64,000 nt of DNA from Saccharomonospora xinjiangensis XJ-54 (lineage in GTDB: Bacteria; Actinomycetota; Actinomycetes; Mycobacteriales; Pseudonocardiaceae): assembly GCF_000258175.1 (NCBI RefSeq), contig NZ_JH636049.1, positions 3,573,482 through 3,637,481 on the forward strand, read 5' to 3'. The notes beneath the pieces are model-generated. The model saw only the letters and a list, made by a program, of their open reading frames with translations, did no database searches and was not told the origin of the DNA. A program made the position numbers and the translations under genes. This document shows positions 9,021-17,843 of this stretch, one piece after another (the first letter of the stretch is position 1; the number at the start of each line of letters is the position of its first letter).

Positions 9021-9094
9021 CCCGAGGTCGTCTCGCCGGGGTTCCGGGCCTTTCCGGATGTCCTGGGCGTCCCCGCAGCGACATGATCATCGGC

Positions 9095-9772
9095 ATGTCG
9101 TTCACTCGCACAGTCGCCCTGTCTCTCGCCGGCGTCGTGACCACGCTCGCCGCATTCGTCACCCCCGCCACCGCGGCCGAGCCTCCGCCGGAGTTCGACT
9201 TCTCCGACTGTCCCGAGCTGCCTTCCGGGGCGGATCCGGCGCAGTGGCGCTGTGAGGTTCTGGTGTCCACCGCGACGCTGTCGTTCGGCGCTCTCGACGA
9301 CGTGCACGTGAGGCCGATGCGGCTCACCTTCGCCGAGAGGTGGACGGGTGGGCCGTACGAGCAGGAGTTCGGTGCGCTGCGCTCCGAGCCGACCCCGCTG
9401 CCCGGCCTGCCCGCGACGACGGTGAGCTTCCGTTACGGCGGCTACTCCGATTTCCAGTCCGACGACGAGCGCAAGGGCGAGATCGATCTCGTGGCGGCGC
9501 TGGACGGCCCGCTGCTGCCCCGTGACTGCGCGATCGGCACGCAGGCCGACCCGATTCATTCCGTCCTGAAGCAAACCGGCCCCACCGAGGTGGTGTCGAA
9601 CGAGCCGCTGGTGCTGCGGTTCGCCACGATCGACGACCAACTGGCGATGCCTGCCGTCAGCGGGTGCGGACCGTGGCGACGAATGCTCGACCACCGGCTC
9701 GGACTGCCGTCGGCGAGCGGTGACAACGTCCTGGAGCAAGAGACCTACGTAGCCATCCGCCACTACGGCTGA
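9095..9772 (+). CDS. Secreted protein of unknown function
   Basis: A 225-residue product with a clear Sec signal peptide (positive SFTRT start, hydrophobic VALSLAGVVTTLAAFV, cleavage near TPATAAEP). The mature part has several cysteines (DFSDC, WRCEVL, PRDC, VSGCGPW) that could form disulfides. No domain is recognised. ATG 9095 is preceded at 7 nt by CATGAT (9082-9087), the leaderless pattern; ATG 9083 is an alternative. The gene ends just before the RHS remnant, which is in another frame and appears unrelated. Confidence 0.75.
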   Translation: MSFTRTVALSLAGVVTTLAAFVTPATAAEPPPEFDFSDCPELPSGADPAQWRCEVLVSTATLSFGALDDVHVRPMRLTFAERWTGGPYEQEFGALRSEPTPLPGLPATTVSFRYGGYSDFQSDDERKGEIDLVAALDGPLLPRDCAIGTQADPIHSVLKQTGPTEVVSNEPLVLRFATIDDQLAMPAVSGCGPWRRMLDHRLGLPSASGDNVLEQETYVAIRHYG

Positions 9773-9822
9773 TCCCCGAGCGCGGGCGATCGGGCGGTGA
9801 TCTATCGGCGGAGCCGTACAGC

Positions 9823-10704
9823 GTGGTCCATGACGACCTCGGCTTCCTGAGAACAAGCCACGGCGGTCTCAGCGGGCAGGGGACCACGGAGTACGTCACG
9901 GACACGCAGTACACCCGCTACGGCGAGATTCAGCGGACGCAGTTGGGTGAGCAGGGTCAGCGGGTGTGGCTTTCGCAGTACTACCACGAGCACACGCGGC
10001 GGTTGGTGCGCACGATCGTGGATGCCGAGCTGCCGAAACCGATGCAGTCAGACGCGCGCTACTCGTACGACCCCGCGGGCAACGTCACCTCGATCGCGGA
10101 CGTGCCGTTGGACGGGCTATCCGATGTGCAGTGTTTCCGGTACGACCACCTGCGGCGGCTGGTGGAGGCGTGGACGCCGACGGGTGATTGCACGTTGGAT
10201 CCGGCGGTGGAGGCGCTGGGCGGGCCTGCGCCGTACTGGGATTCCTTCACCTATGACGAGGTGGGAAACCGGCTGTCGCAAGTGGAGCACACCTCCGATG
10301 GCGACACGGTGCACGAGTACGCCTATCCCGACGGCGGGCATGCCCTGGAGGCGGTGACCAGCACGTTCCCGAGCGGCAGTACCACGCTGGAGCAGTTCGC
10401 CTATGACGATGCCGGTAACACGGTGCGGCGGATGTCGGTTGACGGCGAGCAGACGCTGGAGTGGGACGCCGAGGGCAATCTTGTGAAGTCCTCCAAGGAC
10501 GGGGTGGTCACCGAGTTCCTGTATGACGCGGACGGTCAGCGGTTGATACGGCGCGATCCCGACGGGGCGACGCTGTACCTGGAGGGCCAGGAGCTGCGGT
10601 GGGACCGGGAGAGTGGTGAGACCACGACCACCCGGTACTACAGCTTCGGTGGGTCCTACGGTGGCGATGCGTACCGAGGCTGGGGTGACGTGGCTATTGG
10701 GTGA
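9823..10704 (+). pseudogene. RHS-repeat protein remnant, 5'-truncated and frame-disrupted
   Basis: The translation carries classical RHS/YD repeats (ARYSYDPAGNVTSI, DSFTYDEVGNRLSQ, QFAYDDAGNTVRRM, TEFLYDADGQRLIRR), the core of large polymorphic toxin proteins. Intact RHS proteins exceed 1,000 residues and have export signals. Here about 290 residues remain and similarity appears to begin around 9799, just after the preceding gene. Near 10657 the frame breaks: the natural continuation TVAMRTEAGVTWLLGDHQ is read from 10658 in the next frame, while the original frame stops at TGA 10702. Probably not a working toxin carrier. Confidence 0.85.
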
Positions 10705-10743
10705 TCATCAGGGTACTTCGCGGTTGGCGGTGGACGCGCAGTC

Positions 10744-11442
10744 GTGCAGGTGACGCGGCGTTGGCAGTTGCCGTTCGGTGGTCGGCGTGGTCCGGAAGTG
10801 GAGTTCCCTGGGGAGAAGGGGTTCGTCGGCGGGACGATCGATGACTCGGCGGACTTGGTGACTCTGGGGGCGCGGCAGTACGACCCGGAGCTGGGGCGGC
10901 TTCTGTCGGTGGATCCGTTGATGGACGTGACTGGTCCGCAGCAGATGCACGGCTACAGTTACTCGAACAACAGCCCGATCACGTATTCGGATCCGTCGGG
11001 GTTGTTCTTCGGGTGGTTCAAGAACGTGGTCTCGACTGTCGTCAAGGTCGTCAAACGGTATTTCCAACGACCCCAATGGTCCGGCGGCGGCTACTCGAAA
11101 AGGCAGAACACCCGCACAGCGGGTTACAGCCGACCGAGTGGTGGAGCTTCCGGTGTCGGCGGTGTTTTGGTTGCCCAGAACAGCTTTGATATCGCCAAAG
11201 GTGATGCGAATGGTAAGCATGCCATTGAATTTCCGGGAGTTTCCTCCGAGGGTCTCGGGGTTTTGGTGCAGGAAATAATGAGAAATCCGTCGCGCACGAA
11301 AGAGTTAAGTGGTGGCAGGAAAGCTTATCTTGGAAACGACGGGTCAACCATAGTGATTCACGACCCGATGCATGTTGACGGTGGAACGGTTTTTCGCAGA
11401 GATCCGAATGTGCTTGATGATTATTGGGATGATCTGAAATGA
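10744..11442 (+). CDS. RHS core end with C-terminal toxin tip (orphan cassette)
   Basis: From CAG 10747 the original RHS frame resumes (QVTRRWQLPFGGRRG). It contains the end-of-core motif ARQYDPELGRLLSVDPL (about residues 43-59) and the NNSPITYSDPSG boundary. After that about 145 residues form a variable tip. Tip DNA has about 50% GC (60 of 120 bases over 11221-11340), far below the surroundings, a mark of acquired toxin ends. The tip ends GNDGSTIVIHDPMHVDGGTV plus an acidic tail. A histidine in KHAIEFPG and the late T-V-F faintly resemble BECR-fold RNase toxins, which is a guess. GTG 10744 lacks a good ribosome site. It overlaps the immunity-type gene by 4 bp (ATGA). Confidence 0.65.
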   Translation: MQVTRRWQLPFGGRRGPEVEFPGEKGFVGGTIDDSADLVTLGARQYDPELGRLLSVDPLMDVTGPQQMHGYSYSNNSPITYSDPSGLFFGWFKNVVSTVVKVVKRYFQRPQWSGGGYSKRQNTRTAGYSRPSGGASGVGGVLVAQNSFDIAKGDANGKHAIEFPGVSSEGLGVLVQEIMRNPSRTKELSGGRKAYLGNDGSTIVIHDPMHVDGGTVFRRDPNVLDDYWDDLK

Positions 11443-11831
11443 AATTAGGAGATCTGGTGCGGCCGGAGGACCTACTGCTCCGGGAAGAGGTCAACCTTCT
11501 GGCGCGGGCACTCCTCGAGTGGGGCGGTCCTGCCCGGTGCAGCAATGAGTTGGCCATAGCTATGGGGTTTTCGGGGTTGCGGGATCTTCTAAGCGAGTGT
11601 CGACGTTTCCGCGTTGCACTCAAGGGAAACGACCTCTTACCTCCGGTTGATTGGGCTCGAATTCTACTTGCTTCAGAGATTGTATTCGTTAGTGATATTA
11701 TGGGAACAGGTTTCGAGTGGTCCACTACAACAGGTATAAGTGACGAGTCCGCTATTCAAAGTCTGCGCTGCATTCAAAGAAAGATGAGAGACGTAGTCCG
11801 GCCTTACTATGGTAAGCGGCCAAGTGAATGA
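11439..11831 (+). CDS. Putative immunity protein for the RHS toxin tip
   Basis: A 130-residue protein of no recognised family, starting MKLGDLVRPEDLLLREEVN, overlapping the toxin-tip stop as ATGA. Low GC, small size, predicted cytosolic location (no signal or membrane segment) and position directly after a polymorphic toxin tip are the standard features of immunity genes. Its intact frame next to a broken RHS carrier suggests selection may act on immunity alone. The function is inferred from context only. Confidence 0.6.
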   Translation: MKLGDLVRPEDLLLREEVNLLARALLEWGGPARCSNELAIAMGFSGLRDLLSECRRFRVALKGNDLLPPVDWARILLASEIVFVSDIMGTGFEWSTTTGISDESAIQSLRCIQRKMRDVVRPYYGKRPSE

Positions 11832-11948
11832 GTGGGCTTAAAGTCGCCGGTCACCAGCACAAAAGGAACATCATCCTCGACTGTGCGAGCGATCATCCGT
11901 TGTCGAGCAGATCACGAACCTCGCCCACCCGGGCTTTCGCTGTCCGCC

Positions 11949-13400
11949 TCACGGATATTCCGCGCTGCACGCTCCCGAGCCGTCGAAGTAGCCCAGCCGC
12001 AGTGCCTCGATGCGCGCGAAGCCGTTCACCGCCGGATGGCCGTTGACGTCGGCGGCGATCAGGCTGCGCGGTTGGAGCAGTTCGGCGATCGCCTCGTCCA
12101 GGTCACCCGGCGACGGACGCAAGAGTGCGCCGTCGTGGTCGATGGCGGCGGTCCACGCTCCGACGAGACAGGCGGTGCGCAGACCCGCGTTCCCGTTGTC
12201 CACCGGCACGTTCAAACCCACCTGGATGCCCTGCGCGTACCGCGACACGACCTCGGCGAACGCCGCGAAGTCGCCGAGACCGCCGCCCGAGGACTCCTGG
12301 CCGGAGAGCTCGGCCTCCCTGTCGATCGGCTGCCCCAGCGCGGCCAGCGCGGCCATGTCGATGGTGACCGTGTTCGAATCCTCGCAGTACGACGCGGGCG
12401 GCGTTGAGACGCCGTTCGGGCACGAACCGCCCTGGTTGACGATCTTTGGGCCTTGCACGCCCGCTCCGGCGAACGACTCGTCAAGGCTCTGCTGAAGCAT
12501 CCCCAGCGTCTGGTCGTTGACGGGGATGTCGCCCATGCCCGCGTCGTTCGGATCGAACGGACGTTCCGTGATGCGCGAGTCCACGTCGGCCTGGTCGATG
12601 GCGGCGCACTTCGCCGCGTCCGTCTCGAAACCGAGCTGGAACGCGTAGGTGCGGTCGAACGCGGTGCCGTGCGCGCCGTGCTCGGCGGCCGACTGGCCCG
12701 GCGAGTCGCGGATGAAGAACAGCGACGCCATCACCTGGTTCAGGCCCTCCGACGTGGACACGTGGAAGTACTGGCTGCGGCCCTCGGCGATCCACCGGAA
12801 ATACGCGCCGGTGAAACAGTCGGCCTGCTGTTCCTTCACGATCGTCGAGGTCTGCTGGTTGATACCGGCTTTGTCGCCGAGCCGGTACTGCACGGCGTGG
12901 CCGAACTCGTGGCCGAGCACCGTCACCACCGCCATCGAGCCGAACCGCTCCCGCAGCAGCGGAAGCAGCGTGCCGCGGTCCCACGCCACCAGATCCTCGG
13001 GGGGACAGTAGAAGGCGTTCATCGCCACGTCGGCCGTGGTCGCACCACACACGTTGATCTCGTCGCTGGTCGAGTCGTAGGAGAGCAGTTTCGACACCGG
13101 TTGGAACTCCGTGCCGAAGTGGCGGGGGAACTTCTCGCTCCAGAACGCGGACACGTCGGCGATGGCCGCGACAGCGAGCCGGTCGTCCTCGGTCTGCGAC
13201 ACGTTCTCGACCACGAGGTCGGGTTTCGGCGCCCCGGCTTTCAACCCGCTCTCGAAATGGGTGATCGGCAACCCCGCGATGTCGCCCTCGCTGCGCAGCT
13301 CGCCCCTGATCTCACTGGAGCATGCCGTGGCCGTCAGCGTGAACACGGCGGCGATGGCCAGCAAACGGCGCCGCACCCCTCGTCCCCCTGTGCGTTCCAT
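11949..13400 (-). CDS. Neutral zinc metallopeptidase lipoprotein (YpfJ-like)
   Basis: A 483-residue putative metallopeptidase. It has an N-terminal signal with a lipobox-like LTATACSS, so it is probably lipid-anchored outside the membrane. The zinc motif HEFGH lies in VVTVLGHEFGHAVQYRLGDK, followed by the conserved EQQADCFTGAY region with the third ligand. This matches the YpfJ-type neutral zinc metallopeptidase family of actinobacteria. ATG 13400 was preferred over GTG 13409 because TACTGT sits 7 nt before it (leaderless). Substrate unknown. Confidence 0.9.
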   Translation of the reverse strand: MERTGGRGVRRRLLAIAAVFTLTATACSSEIRGELRSEGDIAGLPITHFESGLKAGAPKPDLVVENVSQTEDDRLAVAAIADVSAFWSEKFPRHFGTEFQPVSKLLSYDSTSDEINVCGATTADVAMNAFYCPPEDLVAWDRGTLLPLLRERFGSMAVVTVLGHEFGHAVQYRLGDKAGINQQTSTIVKEQQADCFTGAYFRWIAEGRSQYFHVSTSEGLNQVMASLFFIRDSPGQSAAEHGAHGTAFDRTYAFQLGFETDAAKCAAIDQADVDSRITERPFDPNDAGMGDIPVNDQTLGMLQQSLDESFAGAGVQGPKIVNQGGSCPNGVSTPPASYCEDSNTVTIDMAALAALGQPIDREAELSGQESSGGGLGDFAAFAEVVSRYAQGIQVGLNVPVDNGNAGLRTACLVGAWTAAIDHDGALLRPSPGDLDEAIAELLQPRSLIAADVNGHPAVNGFARIEALRLGYFDGSGACSAEYP

Positions 13401-13542
13401 GGCGGGCACAGTAACTCACGCGGGTGTCGCAGCGAGGCGATCCCGGACAATTCGCTTGTGACACGGCCGACGGCAGCGCCGGGTCCGGCCTCGGAGTGAG
13501 GCCGCGCGCAGCACTCGTGTCCCGGGGTTATGGTCGATCTTC

Positions 13543-16101
13543 ATGAAAGCTGTCCGCCGGTTCACTGTGCACGCGCGAGTGCCCGACGAGTTGTCGGGGC
13601 TCACCGAACTCGCCACCAACCTGCGGTGGACCTGGCACCCGCCCACCCGCGACCTGTTCGCCTCGATGGACGACGCGCTGTTCCGCAGGATCAGGGACCC
13701 GCTGCGCATGCTGGCCGAGATCCCCGCGTCCCGGCTCGACGAGCTGGCGAGCGACCCGGAGTTCCTCGAAAGGACGAGGGCGGCGAACGAGGACCTGCGG
13801 CGCTACCTCACCGAGCCCCGCTGGTTCCAGCGCAGGGTGGAGCGGGCGGGCGACGGTGAGCGTTTTCCCCGCGCGGTGGCCTACTTCTCCCTGGAGTTCG
13901 GCGTGCACGAGGCCCTTCCGAACTACTCGGGCGGCCTCGGCGTGCTGGCGGGCGATCACCTGAAGGCCGCGTCCGACCTCGGCGTCCCCATGATCGGCGT
14001 GGGGCCGCTGTATCGGGCGGGGTACTTCCGGCAGTCGCTGTCGCTGGATGGCTGGCAGGTCGAGCACTACCCGGTGATCGACCCCAGTGGGCTGCCTCTC
14101 GACCTGCTCACCGAGCCGTCGGGCGAACCCGCGTACGTGCGGGTGGCGATGCCGGGAGGGCGCGAGCTGCTCGCGCAGATCTGGAAGGCGCGCGTCGGCA
14201 GGGTGCCGCTGCTGCTGCTCGACACCGACGTCGAGGACAACGACGACGATCTGAGGGGAGTCACCGACCGGCTCTACGGCGGTGACGACGATCATCGCAT
14301 CCGGCAGGAGATCCTCGCGGGGATCGGCGGCATGCGGGCCGTGCGCCGCTACTGCGAGCTGCGAGGACATCCGCAGCCGGAGGTGTTCCACACCAACGAG
14401 GGCCACGCCGGATTCCTGGGGCTGGAGCGCGTCAGGGAGGTGCTCGACTCGGGGGAGCTGACGTTCGACGAGGCGCTGTCGGCCGTGCGCGCCGGAACCG
14501 TGTTCACCACGCACACACCGGTGCCCGCCGGTCTCGACCGGTTCGGTGTGCAGCTTGTGCGGCACTACTTCGGCGACGGGCGGTTGCTGCCCGGTATCGA
14601 CGTCGAGCGGGTGCTCGCGCTCGGCACGGAGGACGACCCCGGCCGGTTCAACGTGGCCCACATGGGGTTGCGGCTCGCTCAACGCGCCAACGGGGTTTCG
14701 GCGCTGCACGGGCGGGTGTCGCGGCGCATGTTCACGAGGCTGTGGCCGGGCTTCGACACCGACGAGGTGCCGATCTCGTCGGTGACCAACGGAGTCCACG
14801 GGCCCACCTGGGTGGCGCGCGAGATGAGCGCGCTGCTCGGGGGCAGCGACGAGGAATGGGGCCACGACGGCGACGGCTCCGGCATCGACCCGGACGTCAC
14901 GGACGAACAGCTGTGGGCGCTGCGAAGGGAACTGCGCGGCAACCTCGTCGCCGAGGTGCGGCGACGGGCTCGCGAGGCGTGGCTGCAACGCGGGGCTTCG
15001 GCGCTGGAACTCGGCTGGACCGACCGCATCTTCGACCCCGATGTGCTCACCGTCGGGTTCGCGCGCCGCGTGCCCACGTACAAACGGCTCACCCTGATGC
15101 TGCGCGATCCCGAACGGCTGCGGGCGCTGCTGCTCGACGACTCACGGCCCATCCAGATCGTGGTGGCAGGCAAGTCGCACCCCGCGGACGAGGGCGGCAA
15201 GGCCCTCATTCAGAAGATCGTGAAGTTCGTGGACGACCCCGCCGTGCGGGAGCGGATGGTGTTCCTTCCCGACTACGGCATGTCGATGGCCCGCTACCTC
15301 TACCGGGGCTGCGACGTGTGGCTGAACAATCCGACGAGGCCGCTGGAGGCGTGTGGCACGTCGGGGATGAAGGCGGCGCTCAACGGGTGCCTGAACCTGT
15401 CGATCCGCGACGGCTGGTGGGACGAGTACTACGACGGCAGCAACGGCTGGGCCATCCCCACCGCCGACGGCGTGACCGACCCGCTGCTGCGGGACGACCT
15501 CGAAGCGTCGGCACTCTACGACCTGCTCGGCCAGCAGGTGGCGCCGCTGTTCTACGACCGCGACGCCGCAGGAGTGCCGCGAGGCTGGGTGTCCATGATC
15601 TGGCACACACTCCGCACGCTCGGGCCCAGGGTTCAGGCGTCGCGCATGGTGCGGGAGTACGTGGAGTCGTACTACGGGCCGGCCGCCACGGCGGTCGCCT
15701 CGGCCTCGGCCGACGACTACGCGGGGGCGCGTTCCCTCGCGGCGTACCGGGCCAGGGTCGATGCCTGCTGGCCGAGGGTGCGGGTCGTTTCGACGGAGCT
15801 GTCCGTCGAGAGCGGCGGTGACGTGCCCGTGGTGGGTGCGGCAGCGCGCATCACGGCGCGCGTGGACCTCGCGGGGCTCGATGAGTCCGATGTGGAGATT
15901 CAGGCCGTCGTGGGCAGGGTCGGCGACACCGACGACCTCGGTGACGTGCTCACCGTGCCGTTGTCGCCCTGCGGGAGGGGTCAGTTCGCGGGCACACTCG
16001 CACTGCCTTTCGCGGGTTCCCTCGGTTACACGGTGCGGGTGCTGCCCCGGCATCCGCTGCTGGCGAGTCCCGCCGAGCTGGGGAAGGTGGTCTTCGCCTG
16101 A
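13543..16101 (+). CDS. glgP: Alpha-glucan (glycogen) phosphorylase
   Basis: An 852-residue GT35 phosphorylase releasing glucose-1-phosphate from alpha-1,4-glucans. The DUF3417 N-terminal block (ELATNLRWTWHPPTRDLF) marks the short actinobacterial/archaeal branch. Central motifs include NYSGGLGVLAGDHLK and HTNEGHAGF. The PLP lysine is in EACGTSGMKAALNG (about residues 604-617). A ~130-residue C-terminal beta region is present. ATG 13543 lies 8 nt after TATGGT (13529-13534), a leaderless pattern. No other glycogen genes adjoin, but a GT4 and a GH57 for glucan synthesis are about 28 kb away. Confidence 0.95.
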   Translation: MKAVRRFTVHARVPDELSGLTELATNLRWTWHPPTRDLFASMDDALFRRIRDPLRMLAEIPASRLDELASDPEFLERTRAANEDLRRYLTEPRWFQRRVERAGDGERFPRAVAYFSLEFGVHEALPNYSGGLGVLAGDHLKAASDLGVPMIGVGPLYRAGYFRQSLSLDGWQVEHYPVIDPSGLPLDLLTEPSGEPAYVRVAMPGGRELLAQIWKARVGRVPLLLLDTDVEDNDDDLRGVTDRLYGGDDDHRIRQEILAGIGGMRAVRRYCELRGHPQPEVFHTNEGHAGFLGLERVREVLDSGELTFDEALSAVRAGTVFTTHTPVPAGLDRFGVQLVRHYFGDGRLLPGIDVERVLALGTEDDPGRFNVAHMGLRLAQRANGVSALHGRVSRRMFTRLWPGFDTDEVPISSVTNGVHGPTWVAREMSALLGGSDEEWGHDGDGSGIDPDVTDEQLWALRRELRGNLVAEVRRRAREAWLQRGASALELGWTDRIFDPDVLTVGFARRVPTYKRLTLMLRDPERLRALLLDDSRPIQIVVAGKSHPADEGGKALIQKIVKFVDDPAVRERMVFLPDYGMSMARYLYRGCDVWLNNPTRPLEACGTSGMKAALNGCLNLSIRDGWWDEYYDGSNGWAIPTADGVTDPLLRDDLEASALYDLLGQQVAPLFYDRDAAGVPRGWVSMIWHTLRTLGPRVQASRMVREYVESYYGPAATAVASASADDYAGARSLAAYRARVDACWPRVRVVSTELSVESGGDVPVVGAAARITARVDLAGLDESDVEIQAVVGRVGDTDDLGDVLTVPLSPCGRGQFAGTLALPFAGSLGYTVRVLPRHPLLASPAELGKVVFA

Positions 16102-16168
16102 CGCGAGGGGGCTGGCGAGCCTCGGGGTGCGTTCTTGCCTTCGTGGGCGGGTCGGTGACAATGAGGCC

Positions 16169-16981
16169 GTGAATGACGTGCCGGTCCCGGAGAACCTTGC
16201 CGATCTCGTGATCCACGCCTCCGGTGTGGGGGTCAGGAGGGGGAGTAACAAGCTGCTCGCCGACCTCGACTGGTCGGTGGAACTCGACGAACGGTGGGTG
16301 GTGCTCGGCCCGAACGGCGCGGGGAAGACCACGCTGCTCAAGCTCGCCGCCGCGGAATCGCATCCCACCACCGGTGTGGTGTACGTGCTGGGCGAGCGGC
16401 TCGGCCGCGTGGACGTGTTCGAGCTGCGCACCAGGATCGGCTTCACCTCGGCGGCGATCAACGGCCGCATCCCGCCCGAGGAGAAGGTCAGGGACGTGGT
16501 GGTCAGCGCGGGTTACGCGGTGCTCGGCCGCTGGCGCGAGTCCTACGACGATCTCGACACGGGGCGCGCGGAGGAGCTGCTGGCGGCGCTGGGTGTCGGC
16601 CACCTGGCCGACCGCAGCTACGGCACGTTGTCCGAGGGCGAGCGCAAGCGGACGCTCATCGCGCGGTCGCTGATGACCGACCCGGAGCTGTTGCTGCTGG
16701 ACGAGCCCGCGGCGGGACTGGACCTCGGCGGCAGGGAGGATCTCGTCGCGCGGCTGACCGAACTCGCGCTCGATCCCGACGCGCCAGCGATGGTGCTGGT
16801 CACCCACCACGTCGAGGAGATCCCGCCTGGATTCACCCACGCACTGCTGCTGTCACAGGGGCGCGTGGTCGCCTCAGGTCTGATGGACGACGTGCTGACC
16901 AGTGAGAATCTTTCCGAGGCGTTCGGGCAGGATCTGCTGTTGCAGCGGTCGGGGGACAGGTACTTCGCCCGACGTCGCTGA
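16169..16981 (+). CDS. ABC transporter ATPase (stand-alone, YlmA-like)
   Basis: A 270-residue single ATP-binding domain: Walker A GPNGAGKTT (about residues 48-56), signature LSEGERKR (not LSGGQ), Walker B LLLLDEP, and H-loop VTHHVEEIPPG. The signature and HHVEEIP match YlmA/ModF-like ATPases without a neighbouring permease. GTG 16169 lies 6 nt after GACAAT (16157-16162). The frame is open for a further 136 codons upstream inside glgP, rejected as shadow. Partner and substrate are not visible here. Confidence 0.88.
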   Translation: MNDVPVPENLADLVIHASGVGVRRGSNKLLADLDWSVELDERWVVLGPNGAGKTTLLKLAAAESHPTTGVVYVLGERLGRVDVFELRTRIGFTSAAINGRIPPEEKVRDVVVSAGYAVLGRWRESYDDLDTGRAEELLAALGVGHLADRSYGTLSEGERKRTLIARSLMTDPELLLLDEPAAGLDLGGREDLVARLTELALDPDAPAMVLVTHHVEEIPPGFTHALLLSQGRVVASGLMDDVLTSENLSEAFGQDLLLQRSGDRYFARRR

Positions 16982-17062
16982 CCGCCTCTACCGGCGGGTA
17001 GCCTGCGATGGAGGCCACAGCGCGGTCGGCGGAACCGGTCCGCGGGAACGAAGGAGGAAGGC

Positions 17063-17842
17063 GTGGGCGAGTTCGTCCGTCTCGAGGTCGATGAGGGCGT
17101 CGGCACCATCCGGCTCGACCGGCCCCCGGTGAACGCGCTGAACAACCAGGTTCAGGCGGAGTTGCGCGAGGCCGCCATCGAGGCAGGCGAGCGTGACGAC
17201 GTGCGGGCGGTCATCCTCTACGGCGGCGAGAAGACGTTCGCGGGTGGCGCCGACATCAAGGAGATGGCGGCGAAGTCCTACGTGGAGATGCAGCGGTTCG
17301 GCACCGCGCTGTCGGCGTCGCTGACCACCATCGCCGAACTGCCGAAGCCCACGGTCGCCGCCATCACGGGCTACGCGCTCGGCGGTGGACTCGAACTCGC
17401 GCTGACCGCCGATCGTCGTGTCGTGGGCGACAACGTCAAGGTCGGGCAGCCGGAGATCCAGCTCGGCGTCATCCCCGGCGCGGGCGGCACGCAGCGGCTC
17501 GCCAGGCTCGTCGGACCGAGCCGTGCCAAGGACCTCGTGTTCACGGGACGCTTCGTGAAGGCGGAGGAAGCGCTGGCCATCGGGCTCGTTGACGAGGTCG
17601 TGGCGCCCGACGACGTGTACGCCGCGGCTCACCGTTGGGCGGCGCAGTTCGCGAACGGTCCCGCTGTCGCGCTGCGTGCCGCGAAGGCCGCCATCGACGG
17701 TGGTCTGGACACCGACCTGCGCAACGGGTTGAGGCTGGAGACCGAGCTGTTCGCGGCGCTGTGGGCGACCGAGGACCAGAAGCGTGGCATGCAGTCCTTC
17801 ATCGAGAACGGACCGGGCAAGGCCACCTTCGAGGGGAAGTGA
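17063..17842 (+). CDS. Enoyl-CoA hydratase/isomerase family protein
   Basis: A 259-residue crotonase-fold enzyme hydrating trans-2-enoyl-CoA in fatty-acid oxidation. The oxyanion-hole segments are FAGGADIKEMA and ALGGGLELALTADRR; the catalytic glutamates fall in QPEIQLGVIPGAGGTQRL (about residues 132-149), as in authentic hydratases. A strong GAAGGAGGA ribosome site precedes GTG 17063. The downstream methyltransferase starts 1 bp after the stop, so the two are probably co-transcribed. Confidence 0.93.
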   Translation: MGEFVRLEVDEGVGTIRLDRPPVNALNNQVQAELREAAIEAGERDDVRAVILYGGEKTFAGGADIKEMAAKSYVEMQRFGTALSASLTTIAELPKPTVAAITGYALGGGLELALTADRRVVGDNVKVGQPEIQLGVIPGAGGTQRLARLVGPSRAKDLVFTGRFVKAEEALAIGLVDEVVAPDDVYAAAHRWAAQFANGPAVALRAAKAAIDGGLDTDLRNGLRLETELFAALWATEDQKRGMQSFIENGPGKATFEGK

Positions 17843-17843
17843 C

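Noticed and set aside
10744..11442. Firm assignment of the RHS tip to an RNase (BECR) fold
   Set aside because: Only a few scattered residues fit; without a profile or structure search the class cannot be named.
13528..14988. 486-codon frame antisense to glgP
   Set aside because: His/Arg/Val-rich shadow; the plus strand carries full phosphorylase motifs.
16102..16168. ABC ATPase start at 15761 inside glgP
   Set aside because: Those codons are in the wrong frame of glgP with random composition; GTG 16169 has a fitting -10 and the domain begins right after.
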